In this document: positions 16,700 to 25,302 of the stretch, piece after piece | Layout: every line of letters begins with the position of its first letter | Position numbering within the stretch: the stretch's first letter is position 1 | Assembly (NCBI GenBank): GCA_963776735.1 | Contig: CAVZNV010000018.1 | Span: forward strand, 372,001 to 436,000 | Length of the DNA: 64,000 nucleotides | DNA from: PALSA-612 sp963776735 | GTDB taxonomy: Bacteria > Actinomycetota > Thermoleophilia > Gaiellales > Gaiellaceae | Reading direction: 5' to 3' | Made by a program: the position numbers and the translations under genes | Notes under the pieces: generated by a model | Database searches by the model: none | What the model saw: the letters and a program-made list of their open reading frames with translations, nothing else | Told to the model about the DNA's origin: nothing

Positions 16700-17449
16700 G
16701 TGATCGACCTCCATTCCCACATCCTTCCGGGCGTCGACGACGGCCCTACGACGATCGAGGAGAGCCTCGAGGTCGCGCGTCGCGCCGCGGCCGACGGGGT
16801 GCGGATCATCGCGGCGACGCCGCACGTCCGCGACGACTATCCGACGAGCGCTGACACGATGGAACGGCTCGTGGCGGAGGTTCGCGCGGCCGTTCTCGAG
16901 GCGGAGATCGCGGTCGACGTGCGTCCGGGCGGCGAGATCGCGATCGACTGGCTCGACAGGCTGTCCGACGAGGACATCGGCCGCTTCGGGCTCGGCGGGA
17001 GCCCGCGGTACCTCCTCGTCGAGTTTCCGTATTCGGGCTGGCCGCTCTCGCTTCACGAGTGGGTCTTCCGGCTCGTCACGCGCGAGATCACGCCGGTGAT
17101 CGCCCACCCGGAGCGCAACGCGGAGGTTCAGCACGACCCGTCCGAACTGCGGCCGCTCGTCGACGCCGGTGCTCTCGTCCAGATCACCGCGGCTTCGCTC
17201 GACGGGCGCATCGGGCGATCGGCGAAGACCGCGGCGGTCGAGCTGATCGACCGCGGCCTCGCGCACCTGCTCGCCAGCGACGCGCACACGCCGGACGTGC
17301 GCGAGGGAGGGCTCGCCGGCGCGGTCGGCGCAGTCGGCGACCCCGAACTGGCCCGCTGGCTGACCGTCGAGGTGCCGATGGCGATCATCACGGACGCGCC
17401 CGTCCCTCGCCGCCCCGAGTCGAAGAAGCGCCGCTTTCGCCGGCGCTGA
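16700..17449 (+). CDS. PHP-domain phosphatase, CpsB/YwqE-like (tyrosine-protein phosphatase)
   Basis: 249 residues. The PHP metal motifs of the CapC/CpsB/YwqE group are visible: DLHSHILPGVDDGP at the N-terminus, AATPHVRDDYP, LVEFPYSG, PVIAHPERN, and LASDAHTPD. These enzymes remove phosphate from tyrosine on polysaccharide-synthesis kinases. The C-terminus ends in a basic tail (PESKKRRFRRR). No capsule genes lie nearby, so the partner kinase is elsewhere or the substrate differs. Start GTG at 16700. A perfect hairpin follows 14 bases after the stop. Confidence 0.87.
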   Translation: MIDLHSHILPGVDDGPTTIEESLEVARRAAADGVRIIAATPHVRDDYPTSADTMERLVAEVRAAVLEAEIAVDVRPGGEIAIDWLDRLSDEDIGRFGLGGSPRYLLVEFPYSGWPLSLHEWVFRLVTREITPVIAHPERNAEVQHDPSELRPLVDAGALVQITAASLDGRIGRSAKTAAVELIDRGLAHLLASDAHTPDVREGGLAGAVGAVGDPELARWLTVEVPMAIITDAPVPRRPESKKRRFRRR

Positions 17450-17462
17450 GGCGTCGAGCGGC

Positions 17463-17490
17463 CGGCGGCGGGCAACACGGCCCGCCGCCG
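17463..17490. terminator. Bidirectional hairpin between converging genes
   Basis: CGGCGGCGGGC (17463-17473) and GCCCGCCGCCG (17480-17490) form a perfect 11-pair stem with a six-base AACACG loop. It sits between the stops of the PHP phosphatase (17449, rightward) and the NHLP-like peptide gene (17502, leftward), so it can end transcripts from both sides. Confidence 0.7.
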
Positions 17491-17501
17491 ACCCACGCGT
17501 G

Positions 17502-17821
17502 CTACGAGCCGCTCTCCGGCGTCATCGGGACGATCACGGCGAACGTCCTCGAGTTCTCGAGGATCGCGTTGACCGAGATCTGCTCGGGATCTGGACGCCG
17601 AGGAAGTCCTCCAGCGTCTGCCGCGGGCGCTTCGCCAGGTTGGCGGCGAAGACGGCGTCCTGCTGGGCGCGCTCGACGATCTGGCGTTCAACCTCGGCGC
17701 GTCCCTGGCGCTCGACGAGCTGACCCAGCGTGTTGCCCGTCTTCATGGCACGGAGGTAGCCGAACGACAGGGTGTCAGCGACCTCGCCGCCGCCTCCGAT
17801 CGTGACGATGACAATAGTCAT
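17502..17821 (-). CDS. NHLP-leader-like (nitrile-hydratase-alpha-like) small protein, frameshifted
   Basis: The ATG at 17821 (GGGGG seven bases before it) opens about 78 codons containing VERQIVERAQQDAVFAANL, then KRPRQTLEDFLGVQIP. Restoring one base near 17584-17588 continues it as EQISVNAILENSRTF and AVIVPMTPESGS to TAG at 17502; 320 bases is one short of a whole frame. The pattern (charged helix, AxxDxxFxxxL, Lxxxxxxxxxxxxxxxg-x-x-IP, then a hydrophobic strand) resembles the leader of NHLP-type RiPP precursors (TIGR03793), derived from nitrile hydratase alpha. No YcaO, LanM or radical-SAM maturase is nearby. It is 59 bases downstream of a creatininase-family gene. Family assignment is an inference from pattern. 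Confidence 0.55.
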
Positions 17822-17880
17822 TAACCCCCACACGGAGTGACAGGACAAAAGTCAAGCGTGAGCGCGAGAGTCGAGCCCGG

Positions 17881-18576
17881 TCAGCTCGGCCAGCGGTCGA
17901 TCAGTCCGCGCACCTCGGCGACCGCCACGTTCCAGAGCTCGAGCATTTCCTCATCCGGGCGCTCGTAGGCGCCGCCGAAGGTGCCGTCGCCCAGGATCTC
18001 GCGCACGCGCGCCGGGTCGGCGAACTCGTCGATCTCCGGCACGGGCTTCGGCTCCGCCGGCATCGTGACGTCGGCGAGCCTCGTCCACGGGAAGTTCTCG
18101 AACCAGTTGGCGTGGGTCGGATGCGGGTAAAGAGCCTCGGCGGCAGCGGTCGCCTCTTCGCCGGCGTACCAGCTGTGGAAGCGGAACTGGGCACCGTCGC
18201 GCGCCGCTGCCCACGCCAGGAGCGGCTCCTCGGCGCGCGTGTTCCCGCCGTGGCCGTTGACGACGAGGAAGCGGCGGAAGCCTTGCGAGTGAAGGACGTC
18301 GAGTGCGTCGGTGAGAACGGCGACGAGGGTATCGGTCCGCAGCGAGACCGTCCCGGGATAGGTCGTGAAACCGGGCGCGATCCCGAACGGCAGCACCGGC
18401 AGGACGGGCACGCCGAGCGGCTCGGCGGCCTCGACCGAGACGCGCTCGGCGAGGATCACGTCGGTCGCGAGCGAGAGGTAGGCGTGCTGCTCGGTCGAGC
18501 CGATCGGCAGCACGATCCGGTCGTCCCGCGCCAGGTACTCCTCGACCTGCATCCAGTTCATGTCCGCGATCCTCAA
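17881..18576 (-). CDS. Creatininase-family amidohydrolase
   Basis: 231 residues from TTG at 18576, with AAAGGAG eight bases upstream (an ATG follows five codons in). Creatininase-fold metal ligands appear in LPIGSTEQHAYLSLATDVI (Glu, His, Asp), then FGIAPGFTTYPGTVSL and VNGHGGNTRAEE. Family members hydrolyse creatinine or formamide-type C-N bonds, and MftE of the mycofactocin pathway is a peptidase acting on a RiPP precursor. It is on the same strand as, and 59 bases before, the NHLP-leader-like peptide gene, which makes a peptide role worth considering. Substrate unknown. Confidence 0.83.
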   Translation of the reverse strand: MRIADMNWMQVEEYLARDDRIVLPIGSTEQHAYLSLATDVILAERVSVEAAEPLGVPVLPVLPFGIAPGFTTYPGTVSLRTDTLVAVLTDALDVLHSQGFRRFLVVNGHGGNTRAEEPLLAWAAARDGAQFRFHSWYAGEEATAAAEALYPHPTHANWFENFPWTRLADVTMPAEPKPVPEIDEFADPARVREILGDGTFGGAYERPDEEMLELWNVAVAEVRGLIDRWPS

Positions 18577-18747
18577 CGGCTCGTCTCCTTTCCTTCGCCC
18601 CGGTCGTGTCGAATGGTGTTGATCTTCATGGATCGAAGCGAGCCGTCAGCCGGCGGCGGAGTCGGGCTTTGCCCGGCTTCGCGAATGGACGCCGTAAAAC
18701 GAGCGGTGAAGGAGGGGGCACACGGGGGAACCATGGGTTCCTCCGTG

Positions 18748-20283
18748 CTAGTGCCAGGGCGGCGGGTTGTGGAGCCAACGCCCGCCGACCATCGTCGCCA
18801 CGACCTGCACCTCGGGCAGCTCTTCCGGCGGGCAGGCGACCGGGTCGCGGTCGAGCACGACCAGGTCGGCGAGATAGCCGGGGAGCAGCCGCCCGCGCCG
18901 GCGCTCGTCGCGGGTCAGCCACGCGGGGGCAACACAGGTGGCGACGAGCGCCTCCTCGACCGTGACCGCCTGCTCGGGTCGCCACGCCGGCCGCTCGTCG
19001 GACGTCCGCAGTACACCGGAGACGATCCCGGCGAGCGGATCGAGCTCCTCGATCGGCGCGTCCGAGCCGTTCGCGACGACCGCGCCGCCATCGAGCAGCG
19101 ACCGCCAGGCGTACGCGCCGCCGAGCCGTCCAGCCCACAGCCGCTCGGCGATCTCGCGGTCCGAGGTGGCGTGCGTGAACTGCACGGACGCCGCGACGCC
19201 GAGCTGCCCGAACCGCGCCACGTCCTCGGGAGCGAGGCACTGCGCGTGCTCGATTCGATGGCGGAGCCCGCGCGGCCGCCACTCGTCCGCCGTCTGCTCG
19301 AACGCGTCGAGCGCGTTGCGGTTCGCCCGGTCGCCGATGGCGTGCACGGCGACGGGCCACCCGATCCGCGCAGCGCGACGGACGATGTCCGCCAGTTCCT
19401 CGGCCGAGGTGATCTCGACGCCGGTGCCGTCGAGCATCAGCGCCGTCTCCGAGCCGAGCGTGCCGTCCATGAAGACCTTCAGGTAGCCGACCTTCACCGC
19501 GTCGCTCCCGATCCCCGACCGCAGGCCGGTCTCCTCAAGCGCGCCGATCCGGTCGGCGGGGAGGGATTGCCAGACCCGGATGCCGAGCGCGCCCTGCTCG
19601 TCGAGCTGCTGCCAGAGCTTCGGTGCGCCGAGCCAGCCGTCCTTGTCGTGCACGGACGTGACGCCGCGCGACAGCGCCAGGCGCACGCCGGCGCGCATCA
19701 CATCGACGTACTCCTCGTCCGAGACCCGGAGGAACCGCTCCTTGAACCGCCATGCGGCCTCCTCGCGCAGGACGCCGGTCGGCTCGCCGTGCTCGTCTCG
19801 CTCGACGACGCCGCCGTGCACCTCGAGGTCGCCGTTCGCCCGCGCGAGGGCCGACGAGTTGAGCCAGAGGGAGTGGTAGTCCTTCGAGAGCAGCGCCGCC
19901 GGGGCCGAGCCGGTGACCGCATCGAGGTCCGAGCGCGTCGGCTCGACGGACGGTGTCCAGTCGCCGCTCCGCCAGCCGTACGCGCGGATCCACTCGCCCG
20001 TTGCAGGTGGAGCCGTGCGGATGCGGTCGAGAGCCTCTCCGAGCGTCGCGCAGCCGTCGAGGTCGACCTGGCGCTGTGCGAGCGCCCAGGTGGGGAAGTG
20101 CACGTGCGAGTCGGTGAAGCCGGGAACGACCGTCCGGCCGCCGAGGTCGACGATCTCCGGGCTCGGCAGCGCCGTCTCGTGCGTCCCGACTCCGCCGGCG
20201 ACGCGCTCACCGGCGATCGCCAGCGCGCGGGCGACCGGGAGGAAGGGATCGAGCGTGCGGACGACGCCGTTCTCGAGGATCAC
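18748..20283 (-). CDS. YtcJ-like amidohydrolase (metal-dependent)
   Basis: 511 residues, standard for the YtcJ/Amidohydro_3 group. It opens MILENGVVRTLDPFLP with VPGFTDSHVHFPTWA supplying the first metal His pair. Further metal-site segments are AVHAIGDRANR, RIEHAQCLAPEDV and VANGSDAPIEELDP. A short beta-sandwich is formed by the two ends (GYLADLVVLDRDP). Relatives hydrolyse N-substituted formamides and similar compounds; the substrate here is unknown. The 171 bases upstream of the creatininase stretch (18577-18747) hold no gene that I can see. Confidence 0.85.
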   Translation of the reverse strand: MILENGVVRTLDPFLPVARALAIAGERVAGGVGTHETALPSPEIVDLGGRTVVPGFTDSHVHFPTWALAQRQVDLDGCATLGEALDRIRTAPPATGEWIRAYGWRSGDWTPSVEPTRSDLDAVTGSAPAALLSKDYHSLWLNSSALARANGDLEVHGGVVERDEHGEPTGVLREEAAWRFKERFLRVSDEEYVDVMRAGVRLALSRGVTSVHDKDGWLGAPKLWQQLDEQGALGIRVWQSLPADRIGALEETGLRSGIGSDAVKVGYLKVFMDGTLGSETALMLDGTGVEITSAEELADIVRRAARIGWPVAVHAIGDRANRNALDAFEQTADEWRPRGLRHRIEHAQCLAPEDVARFGQLGVAASVQFTHATSDREIAERLWAGRLGGAYAWRSLLDGGAVVANGSDAPIEELDPLAGIVSGVLRTSDERPAWRPEQAVTVEEALVATCVAPAWLTRDERRRGRLLPGYLADLVVLDRDPVACPPEELPEVQVVATMVGGRWLHNPPPWH

Positions 20284-20342
20284 GCGCGCACTCTACGCGG
20301 GGCCCTTGCCGATCGCCGTTCGGCTCCCATACTGAGAGTGGG

Positions 20343-21254
20343 GTGACGAGGATCCGAAGAGTCCTGGCACGGCAGCCACGGACGCACGGAACGGCGGCTG
20401 TCGCGAAGCTCGACGACGCGCTCTGGGAGCGGGTCGGCCGGCTCCTGGTCGAGCGCGGGAGGCTTTCCGGCTACGACCTGGACGCAGCGATGGCCGAGCA
20501 GCGCCGGACGGGCGCGCCGCTCGACGAGGTGCTCGTGTCGCGCGGATGTGTCTCGCGGCAGACGGTCGCCTCGGCCGTGCTCGTCGTCCAGCTCGGACGG
20601 GACTGGCGTCGCCGGCTCGAAGAGGCTGCACCGCCTCGCGAACCGGAACCGGTGCCCGAGCCAGTACCCGAGCGCGAGCGGCTCCCGAATGTGCCGATCC
20701 CTCCGAAGAAGCGCTTCGTGCCGGCCTGTCTCGGAGTCGACGTCGGGGTGCTCGTGCTGGCCACGCTAATGGCGGCGGTCGCACAGACGCAGTCAGACGT
20801 CTCGCCGCTTCCCGCCGCGTGGACGGTCGCGTTCATCGCGCTCTCCCTCGGCCTCTACTGGACCTGGCGGCTGCTGACGTACTCGACGCTCCTGCGTCCG
20901 TGGGCCGACGCCGCGCTCGTCGCGGGCGCGACGAGCCTCGCGGGGCTGGTCGTCCTCACGATCCGGTCGCTGGCCGGACATCACGCCGTGGCGGAAGCGC
21001 TGCTGCCGCTCTGGGCCTTCGCCGTCGTGTACGGCCTCGCGGGCCGCATCGCGTTCTACCTCGCCTGGCCGGTGCTCGAAGCCCGCAGGACGACGCCCGA
21101 AGCGGACGCGGCACCGGCGGACGACTCGCCCGAGCCGGAGCTCGAGGCGCCCCGACCGGCGTCCGAGGTCGTGCCGCTCAGGCCCGAGCTCTGGGCGCTT
21201 CTGGACGAGCTGCGCCGGGAGGTCGAAGTCGTCGCGCTTCGGCGCGCCAGCTAG
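20343..21254 (+). CDS. MshEN-like domain protein with C-terminal membrane helices
   Basis: 303 residues from GTG at 20343. Residues about 28-85 follow the GspE/MshE N-terminal pattern: VGRLLVERGRLSGYDLDAAM, then EQRRTGAPLDEVLVSRGCV. In MshE-type domains this two-helix unit binds cyclic di-GMP. A Pro/Glu linker (EPEPVPEPVPER) follows. About four hydrophobic helices lie between 128 and 250 (VDVGVLVLATLMAAVA, then AWTVAFIALSLGLYW and others), then a cytoplasmic acidic tail. No ATPase domain is present, so it is not a secretion ATPase. It converges on the tandem paralogues, its stop overlapping theirs by four bases. It lacks the sigma-28-like promoter that they share. Confidence 0.7.
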   Translation: MTRIRRVLARQPRTHGTAAVAKLDDALWERVGRLLVERGRLSGYDLDAAMAEQRRTGAPLDEVLVSRGCVSRQTVASAVLVVQLGRDWRRRLEEAAPPREPEPVPEPVPERERLPNVPIPPKKRFVPACLGVDVGVLVLATLMAAVAQTQSDVSPLPAAWTVAFIALSLGLYWTWRLLTYSTLLRPWADAALVAGATSLAGLVVLTIRSLAGHHAVAEALLPLWAFAVVYGLAGRIAFYLAWPVLEARRTTPEADAAPADDSPEPELEAPRPASEVVPLRPELWALLDELRREVEVVALRRAS

Positions 21255-22936
21255 GCCGCGCGCAGGTAGACGCAGACGCGCTTGTCGAACGGCAGCGGCG
21301 AGCGGCCGTGCCGTGTGACCGAGAACGACGTGCCCGAAAGCTCGACCGTGTCGCCGACGGCGGGTGCGTTCCCGTCGTGCTCGACGAGCTCGTAGCCCTC
21401 GCCGGCCTTCGGAACGAAGAAGAGGAATCCGGTCGGCACCTCCGGCTCGGCGGGCTCGGGCGCGGCGGCGGTTGCCGGCTCGGGCGCTGCCTCGGCGGCG
21501 GGCTCGGGCGCAGCTTCGACGACGGGCTCCGGCTTCGCTTCCGGCTCCGCGGCGGGTTCGGGAGCCGGGGCAGGCTCCGGTGCCGCGGCAGGCTCCGGTG
21601 CGGCGACGGTCTGGGCCTTGAGCTCGGACACGGTGGCGTCGAGCTTCGTGATGCGCCGCTCGCGTGAGGCGAGCTTGCGCTGCAGCTGGCCTCGCTCCGC
21701 GACCACGCCCTCGAGCTCGTTCTCCAGCGAGTCGACCTGCTCGACGAGCTTCTCCAGCCGCGCGTCGCGGTCCGTCAGGTCGGCCTGCAGCCGCTGCGAC
21801 TCGCGCTGCGCCTGCTCCCGGGCATTCGACTCCGCGCCCAGCGTCTCGCTCGCGGCCGCGAGGCGCTCGGACAGCTCGGTCGACTGGCCTTCGAGCTCGG
21901 TCGTCCTGGCCTCGAGCTCGGCGATGCGCTTGCCGCGCCGCTCGTGATCCTTGAACGTGGCCTCGACCTCGGCGATCCGGGCGGCCTGCTGCGTCAGCGT
22001 CTCCGTCGCTCCTTGAATGTCCTTCTTCGTCCGGTCGAGCTCACCGCGGAGAGCACCGACCTCGGCGTTCGCGATCGTCTCGCGCTCGCGCATGTCGTCG
22101 AGCGTGCGCTTGAGCGCGACTTCTGTCGCTGCGCTCTCGGCGAGCGACTTCTTCAGGCGGCTGATCTCGCGGTCTGCGTTCGCCCGCGTCTCGCCGGCTC
22201 TCGTCAGCTCGGTCCGTGTCTCCGTCAGCTCTGCGCGAAGCTCGAGCAACTCGTAGCCGCGCGTAGCGGCCAGGTCGTCGAGCTGGGCGAGGTCGGCCTC
22301 CGCCGACTCCAGCGCAGTCCGCGCGTCGGCCAGCCAGGCGTGAGGCGCAGCCTCGTCCGTGGCGGCGGGCTCGGGCTCGTGTGCCGGTTCGGGCGCAGCT
22401 TCGGCCTCGGGCGACGGTTCGGGTGCCGCCTCGGGTTCGGGCGCAGCCTCCGGCTCCGGCTCCGGCGAAATCTCCTGCGTCGCCTCGGACTCGGGGTCCG
22501 GAGCGGCGGGTTCCTCGGCCGCGTCGCGAACGAGCGAGAACGGCACGTACTCCTTGTCGTCCTCATCCTCGTCGGCAACGGGGCTGAACGGCGCAACCGG
22601 GGCGGAGTCGTCCTCGCGGCGGATGCGCAGCCGCGCGAACGGCGAGGCGAGCCGCTGGGTGGAGTTGCGGAAGCTGATGCGCCGGGGCGACTTGTCGCCG
22701 TCGGCGTCGCCGTTGTCGTCGAACTCGTCGAGAAGCTCGTCGACGCCGATCTGGTCGACGAGGGCGTCCGTCAGCGTCTCGGCGGAGACGATGCCCTTCT
22801 CGACGAGGATCGTGCCGAGCCTCTTGCGGGTGATGCGCTGCTCGAGCAGCGCGTCCTCGAGCTGCTCCTGCGTGATCAGGCCGCGCTCGACGATCAGCTC
22901 TCCGAGCGGGCGCCAGCTTGCGTGGGCGGCTTCCAT
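21251..22936 (-). CDS. MshEN-like/coiled-coil protein, paralogue A (long)
   Basis: 561 residues. Residues about 8-70 are an MshEN-like unit: RPLGELIVERGLITQEQLED, then LEQRITRKRLGTILVEKG. A Pro/Glu/Ala stretch follows, then a long coiled coil (about 200-430, e.g. SRLKKSLAESAATEVALK), a second Ala/Pro/Glu stretch, and a C-terminal beta-rich unit (FLFFVPKAGEGYELVEHDG, SPLPFDKRVCVYL). The same first and last units occur in paralogue C 1.1 kb upstream. It may act as a cytoplasmic scaffold that responds to cyclic di-GMP; this is inference from the domain. It lies seven bases from a sigma-28-like -10 element, with no clear ribosome site. Confidence 0.72.
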   Translation of the reverse strand: MEAAHASWRPLGELIVERGLITQEQLEDALLEQRITRKRLGTILVEKGIVSAETLTDALVDQIGVDELLDEFDDNGDADGDKSPRRISFRNSTQRLASPFARLRIRREDDSAPVAPFSPVADEDEDDKEYVPFSLVRDAAEEPAAPDPESEATQEISPEPEPEAAPEPEAAPEPSPEAEAAPEPAHEPEPAATDEAAPHAWLADARTALESAEADLAQLDDLAATRGYELLELRAELTETRTELTRAGETRANADREISRLKKSLAESAATEVALKRTLDDMRERETIANAEVGALRGELDRTKKDIQGATETLTQQAARIAEVEATFKDHERRGKRIAELEARTTELEGQSTELSERLAAASETLGAESNAREQAQRESQRLQADLTDRDARLEKLVEQVDSLENELEGVVAERGQLQRKLASRERRITKLDATVSELKAQTVAAPEPAAAPEPAPAPEPAAEPEAKPEPVVEAAPEPAAEAAPEPATAAAPEPAEPEVPTGFLFFVPKAGEGYELVEHDGNAPAVGDTVELSGTSFSVTRHGRSPLPFDKRVCVYLRAA

Positions 22937-22943
22937 GGGGGTC

Positions 22944-22971
22944 TTATCGTCCGTTCGAGGGATTCGCTTGA
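22944..22971 (-). promoter_or_regulatory. Sigma-28/WhiG-like promoter of paralogue A
   Basis: On the minus strand TCAAG (22971-22967) is followed after exactly 17 bases by CGATAA (22949-22944). This fits the flagellar/sporulation-type sigma consensus (TAAA, N14-16, GCCGATAA) when read as TCAA-N16-GACGATAA. The -10 ends seven bases before the ATG at 22936, so transcription should begin at or next to the start codon. Confidence 0.7.
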
Positions 22972-22974
22972 GTG

Positions 22975-23973
22975 TCAGGATCTCGCGCCGGACCAGTACT
23001 CGAACCAGGACGTCGCCTGGTCGAGCCGGTCCAGCTCGCCGCGAACGCGCTCGACCGAGGCACGAAGCTCCTTCGCCTCGGCGTTCGCTTCGCCGCGGGC
23101 GGCGTCGAGCTCTTCGAGTGCCGACCGCTCCTTGGCCTGGGCGGCGACCAGCGCGTCCTCGAGGGCGGTGAGCCGCGTCTCGAGGCTCTCGCTCGCCGTC
23201 CCGTGCGCGGCACGCTCGGACGCGAGCTGCGTCTCGAGCTCCTTCATGCGCTCGACGGCGACCTGCTCGGCCGTGACGAGCGCGGCGCTCTGCTGAACCT
23301 GGCTGCGGAGCTCGGCGACCTGGCCGGAGAGCTCCGCGAGCTCCTCGGCGCGACCGGCAGCGTTACCGCTCGCCGACGCGAGTGCTTCCTCGGCCTGACG
23401 GCGGGAGGCTCGTTCGGCTTCGAGCGCCGCTTCGAACGACTCGCGTTCCTTCGCGACGGCTGCCTCGAGTGCTGCGCGCTCCTGCATCAGCTCCATCTCG
23501 CGTTCGGCGCGCTCCTCGGTGAAGGCGGCGGCCAGCGCCTCGCGCTCCTTCTCGATCGCGGCCGCGACCTCGTCGCCGTTGACCGCGGGAGTGGGAGCGG
23601 GACGGGTGGCGCGCGGCAGCTTGTGCGGCTCCGGTGCCGGCTCTGGCTCCTCCGCAGGAGGCTCGACCGGAGCGGGCTCGGGCGCGTCGACGCTCTTCGC
23701 GGCGGCGCGCGGGCGCTCGTGGCGCTTGCGGATCTCGTCCCAGAGGCCGGAGCCGAAGCCGCTCTCCTTCGTCAGCTCCATGCCGAGCTGGTCGACGAGC
23801 ACGCTCGTCAGCTCGGGACCGGAGACGAGGCCGCGGGAGACGAGGATCGTCCCGAGCCGCTTCCGCGTCTCGCGCTGCTCGACCAGCGCCTCCTCGAGCT
23901 CGTCCTGTGTGATCAGGCCGCGCTCGACGAACAGCTCTCCGAGGGGGCGCCAGGTGATGTGAGCGGCTTCCAT
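22975..23973 (-). CDS. MshEN-like/coiled-coil protein, paralogue B (no C-terminal domain)
   Basis: 332 residues. The N-terminal unit is nearly the same as in paralogue A: RPLGELFVERGLITQDELEE, then VEQRETRKRLGTILVSRG. A short linker with proline and glutamate (PAPEPHKLPRATRPAP region) leads to a coiled coil over about 145-320, rich in A, E, R and L with clear heptads. It stops after ATSWFEYWSGARS, without the beta-rich end found in A and C. Its gene overlaps the promoter of paralogue A's leader region only at the very 3' end. It has its own sigma-28-like promoter nine bases before the ATG. Confidence 0.72.
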   Translation of the reverse strand: MEAAHITWRPLGELFVERGLITQDELEEALVEQRETRKRLGTILVSRGLVSGPELTSVLVDQLGMELTKESGFGSGLWDEIRKRHERPRAAAKSVDAPEPAPVEPPAEEPEPAPEPHKLPRATRPAPTPAVNGDEVAAAIEKEREALAAAFTEERAEREMELMQERAALEAAVAKERESFEAALEAERASRRQAEEALASASGNAAGRAEELAELSGQVAELRSQVQQSAALVTAEQVAVERMKELETQLASERAAHGTASESLETRLTALEDALVAAQAKERSALEELDAARGEANAEAKELRASVERVRGELDRLDQATSWFEYWSGARS

Positions 23974-23982
23974 CTGGTCTCT

Positions 23983-24010
23983 CTATCGTCCGTTCGGGGG
24001 ATCGACTTGA
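23983..24010 (-). promoter_or_regulatory. Sigma-28/WhiG-like promoter of paralogue B
   Basis: Minus strand: TCAAG (24010-24006), 17 bases, CGATAG (23988-23983). The spacer ends CCCGAACGGA, as does the paralogue A spacer apart from one base. The -10 ends nine bases before the ATG at 23973, which again predicts a leaderless or nearly leaderless mRNA. Confidence 0.68.
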
Positions 24011-24070
24011 ATCGCGGGTCGTTGAGCCGAGCCGTGCGGAGACGGCGTCGGCGCGGGGACTCGGCGCTGC

Positions 24071-25294
24071 CTAGACCGCGGTGAGGAAGACGCAGTTGCG
24101 GCGGTCGAACGGGAGCGGGGAGCGCCCGATCTTCGTAACCACGAACTCCTCGTCCTCGAACTCCATCGCCGCGCCGACCGACGGCAGGTCGCCGTCGCGC
24201 TCGACGAGGTCGTAGCCCTCGGCGTTCGGCACGAAGTAGAGGACTGCGGAGGGAGCCGAATCGCTCTTCGCGCGGCCGTTCGCCGGGGCGGGACGCCTGA
24301 CGTCGGCGCCGTTCGGGGCGAATCGTGTGGCGGCGAGCTGCTCCAGGGAGTGGGCGGCGGCGTCGACACGGCCGGCCAATGCGGTCGTCTCGGAGTCGAG
24401 CTCGGTGGCGCGGGCCGTCCAGGCTGCCGCGGAGGCGCTGGCCTCGGACAGCTCGTGGGCCTTCTCCTCGAAGCGAGTCTGCAGCTCGGCCAGCTGGCCG
24501 CCGCAGCGCTCGGCTTCGCGCCTGGCATCTTCCCAGGACGAGACCTCGTTCGCGAGCTCGTCCTCGCGGTTCCGGAGGCGAAGCTGGGTCTCCTCGACCT
24601 CGCGGGTAAGGCTGTCCGTGGAGAGATCGCGGGCTTCGAGCTCGGCGCGAACCTGCTCGAGACCACGCAGCACCTGGGCGTGCGCCTCGCGGGCTGCGTT
24701 CAGCTCGGCCTCTGCGCCGCGCCGGCGGGAGTCCGCCTCGGCGATGAGCGCGTGGGCCGACACCGACAGCTCGAGCTCGGGGGCAGGTGCCGCCGTCACG
24801 ATCGGCTCGGGGGCAGGCTTCGTCTTCGCCTTGGTCTTTGCCTTCGGCATCGGCGCGGGCTCGACGACCTCCGGCTCGGGCTCGGGCTGCGGTGCGACCT
24901 GCGCGACCGGCTCGGGCTCAGGCTCGGGTTCGACTGCGACGGGCATCGGCTCCGGCTCGACTGCGACGGGCAGGGGCTCCGGCTCGGGCGTCGGCTCGAT
25001 CGCCGCCAGCGGGGCGGGAGCCGGTGCCGGCAAAGGGGCGGGGACGTGGGTCTGGGCGGGAGCCGCAGCCGCAACCGCGGTCGTCTGCGCCGGCGCCTGC
25101 GTGCCCAGCTGCTCCATCAGTGCATTCGTGATGTCGTGGCCGGTGACGAGACCGCGCCGGACGAGGATGTCCGCCAGACGCCGCTTCGTCGCAACCTGCT
25201 CGGCGAGAGCTCGCTCGAGATCGGCCTCGGAGATCAGGCCGCGCTCGACAAAGAGCTCACCGAGCGAACGCCAGGAAGTTTGTGCCGCTTCCAT
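24071..25294 (-). CDS. MshEN-like/coiled-coil protein, paralogue C
   Basis: 407 residues from ATG at 25294; an in-frame ATG at 25312 lies within the promoter spacer and is rejected. MshEN-like unit at about 8-70 (SLGELFVERGLISEADLERA, LVRRGLVTGHDITNALMEQL). A long Pro/Ala/Glu/Val linker (PEPEPLPVAVEPEPMPVAVE) suggests a flexible tether. A coiled coil at about 170-320 follows, then the C-terminal beta-rich unit (VLYFVPNAEGYDLVERDGD, GRSPLPFDRRNCVFL). It is the first gene of the tandem array and is preceded by two sigma-28-like promoters. Confidence 0.74.
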   Translation of the reverse strand: MEAAQTSWRSLGELFVERGLISEADLERALAEQVATKRRLADILVRRGLVTGHDITNALMEQLGTQAPAQTTAVAAAAPAQTHVPAPLPAPAPAPLAAIEPTPEPEPLPVAVEPEPMPVAVEPEPEPEPVAQVAPQPEPEPEVVEPAPMPKAKTKAKTKPAPEPIVTAAPAPELELSVSAHALIAEADSRRRGAEAELNAAREAHAQVLRGLEQVRAELEARDLSTDSLTREVEETQLRLRNREDELANEVSSWEDARREAERCGGQLAELQTRFEEKAHELSEASASAAAWTARATELDSETTALAGRVDAAAHSLEQLAATRFAPNGADVRRPAPANGRAKSDSAPSAVLYFVPNAEGYDLVERDGDLPSVGAAMEFEDEEFVVTKIGRSPLPFDRRNCVFLTAV

Positions 25295-25302
25295 GTCTCT
25301 CC

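Noticed and set aside
18112..20346. A 744-codon plus-strand frame across the creatininase and amidohydrolase genes.
   Set aside because: It is the shadow of two well-supported genes on the other strand and has an arginine-rich, motif-free translation.
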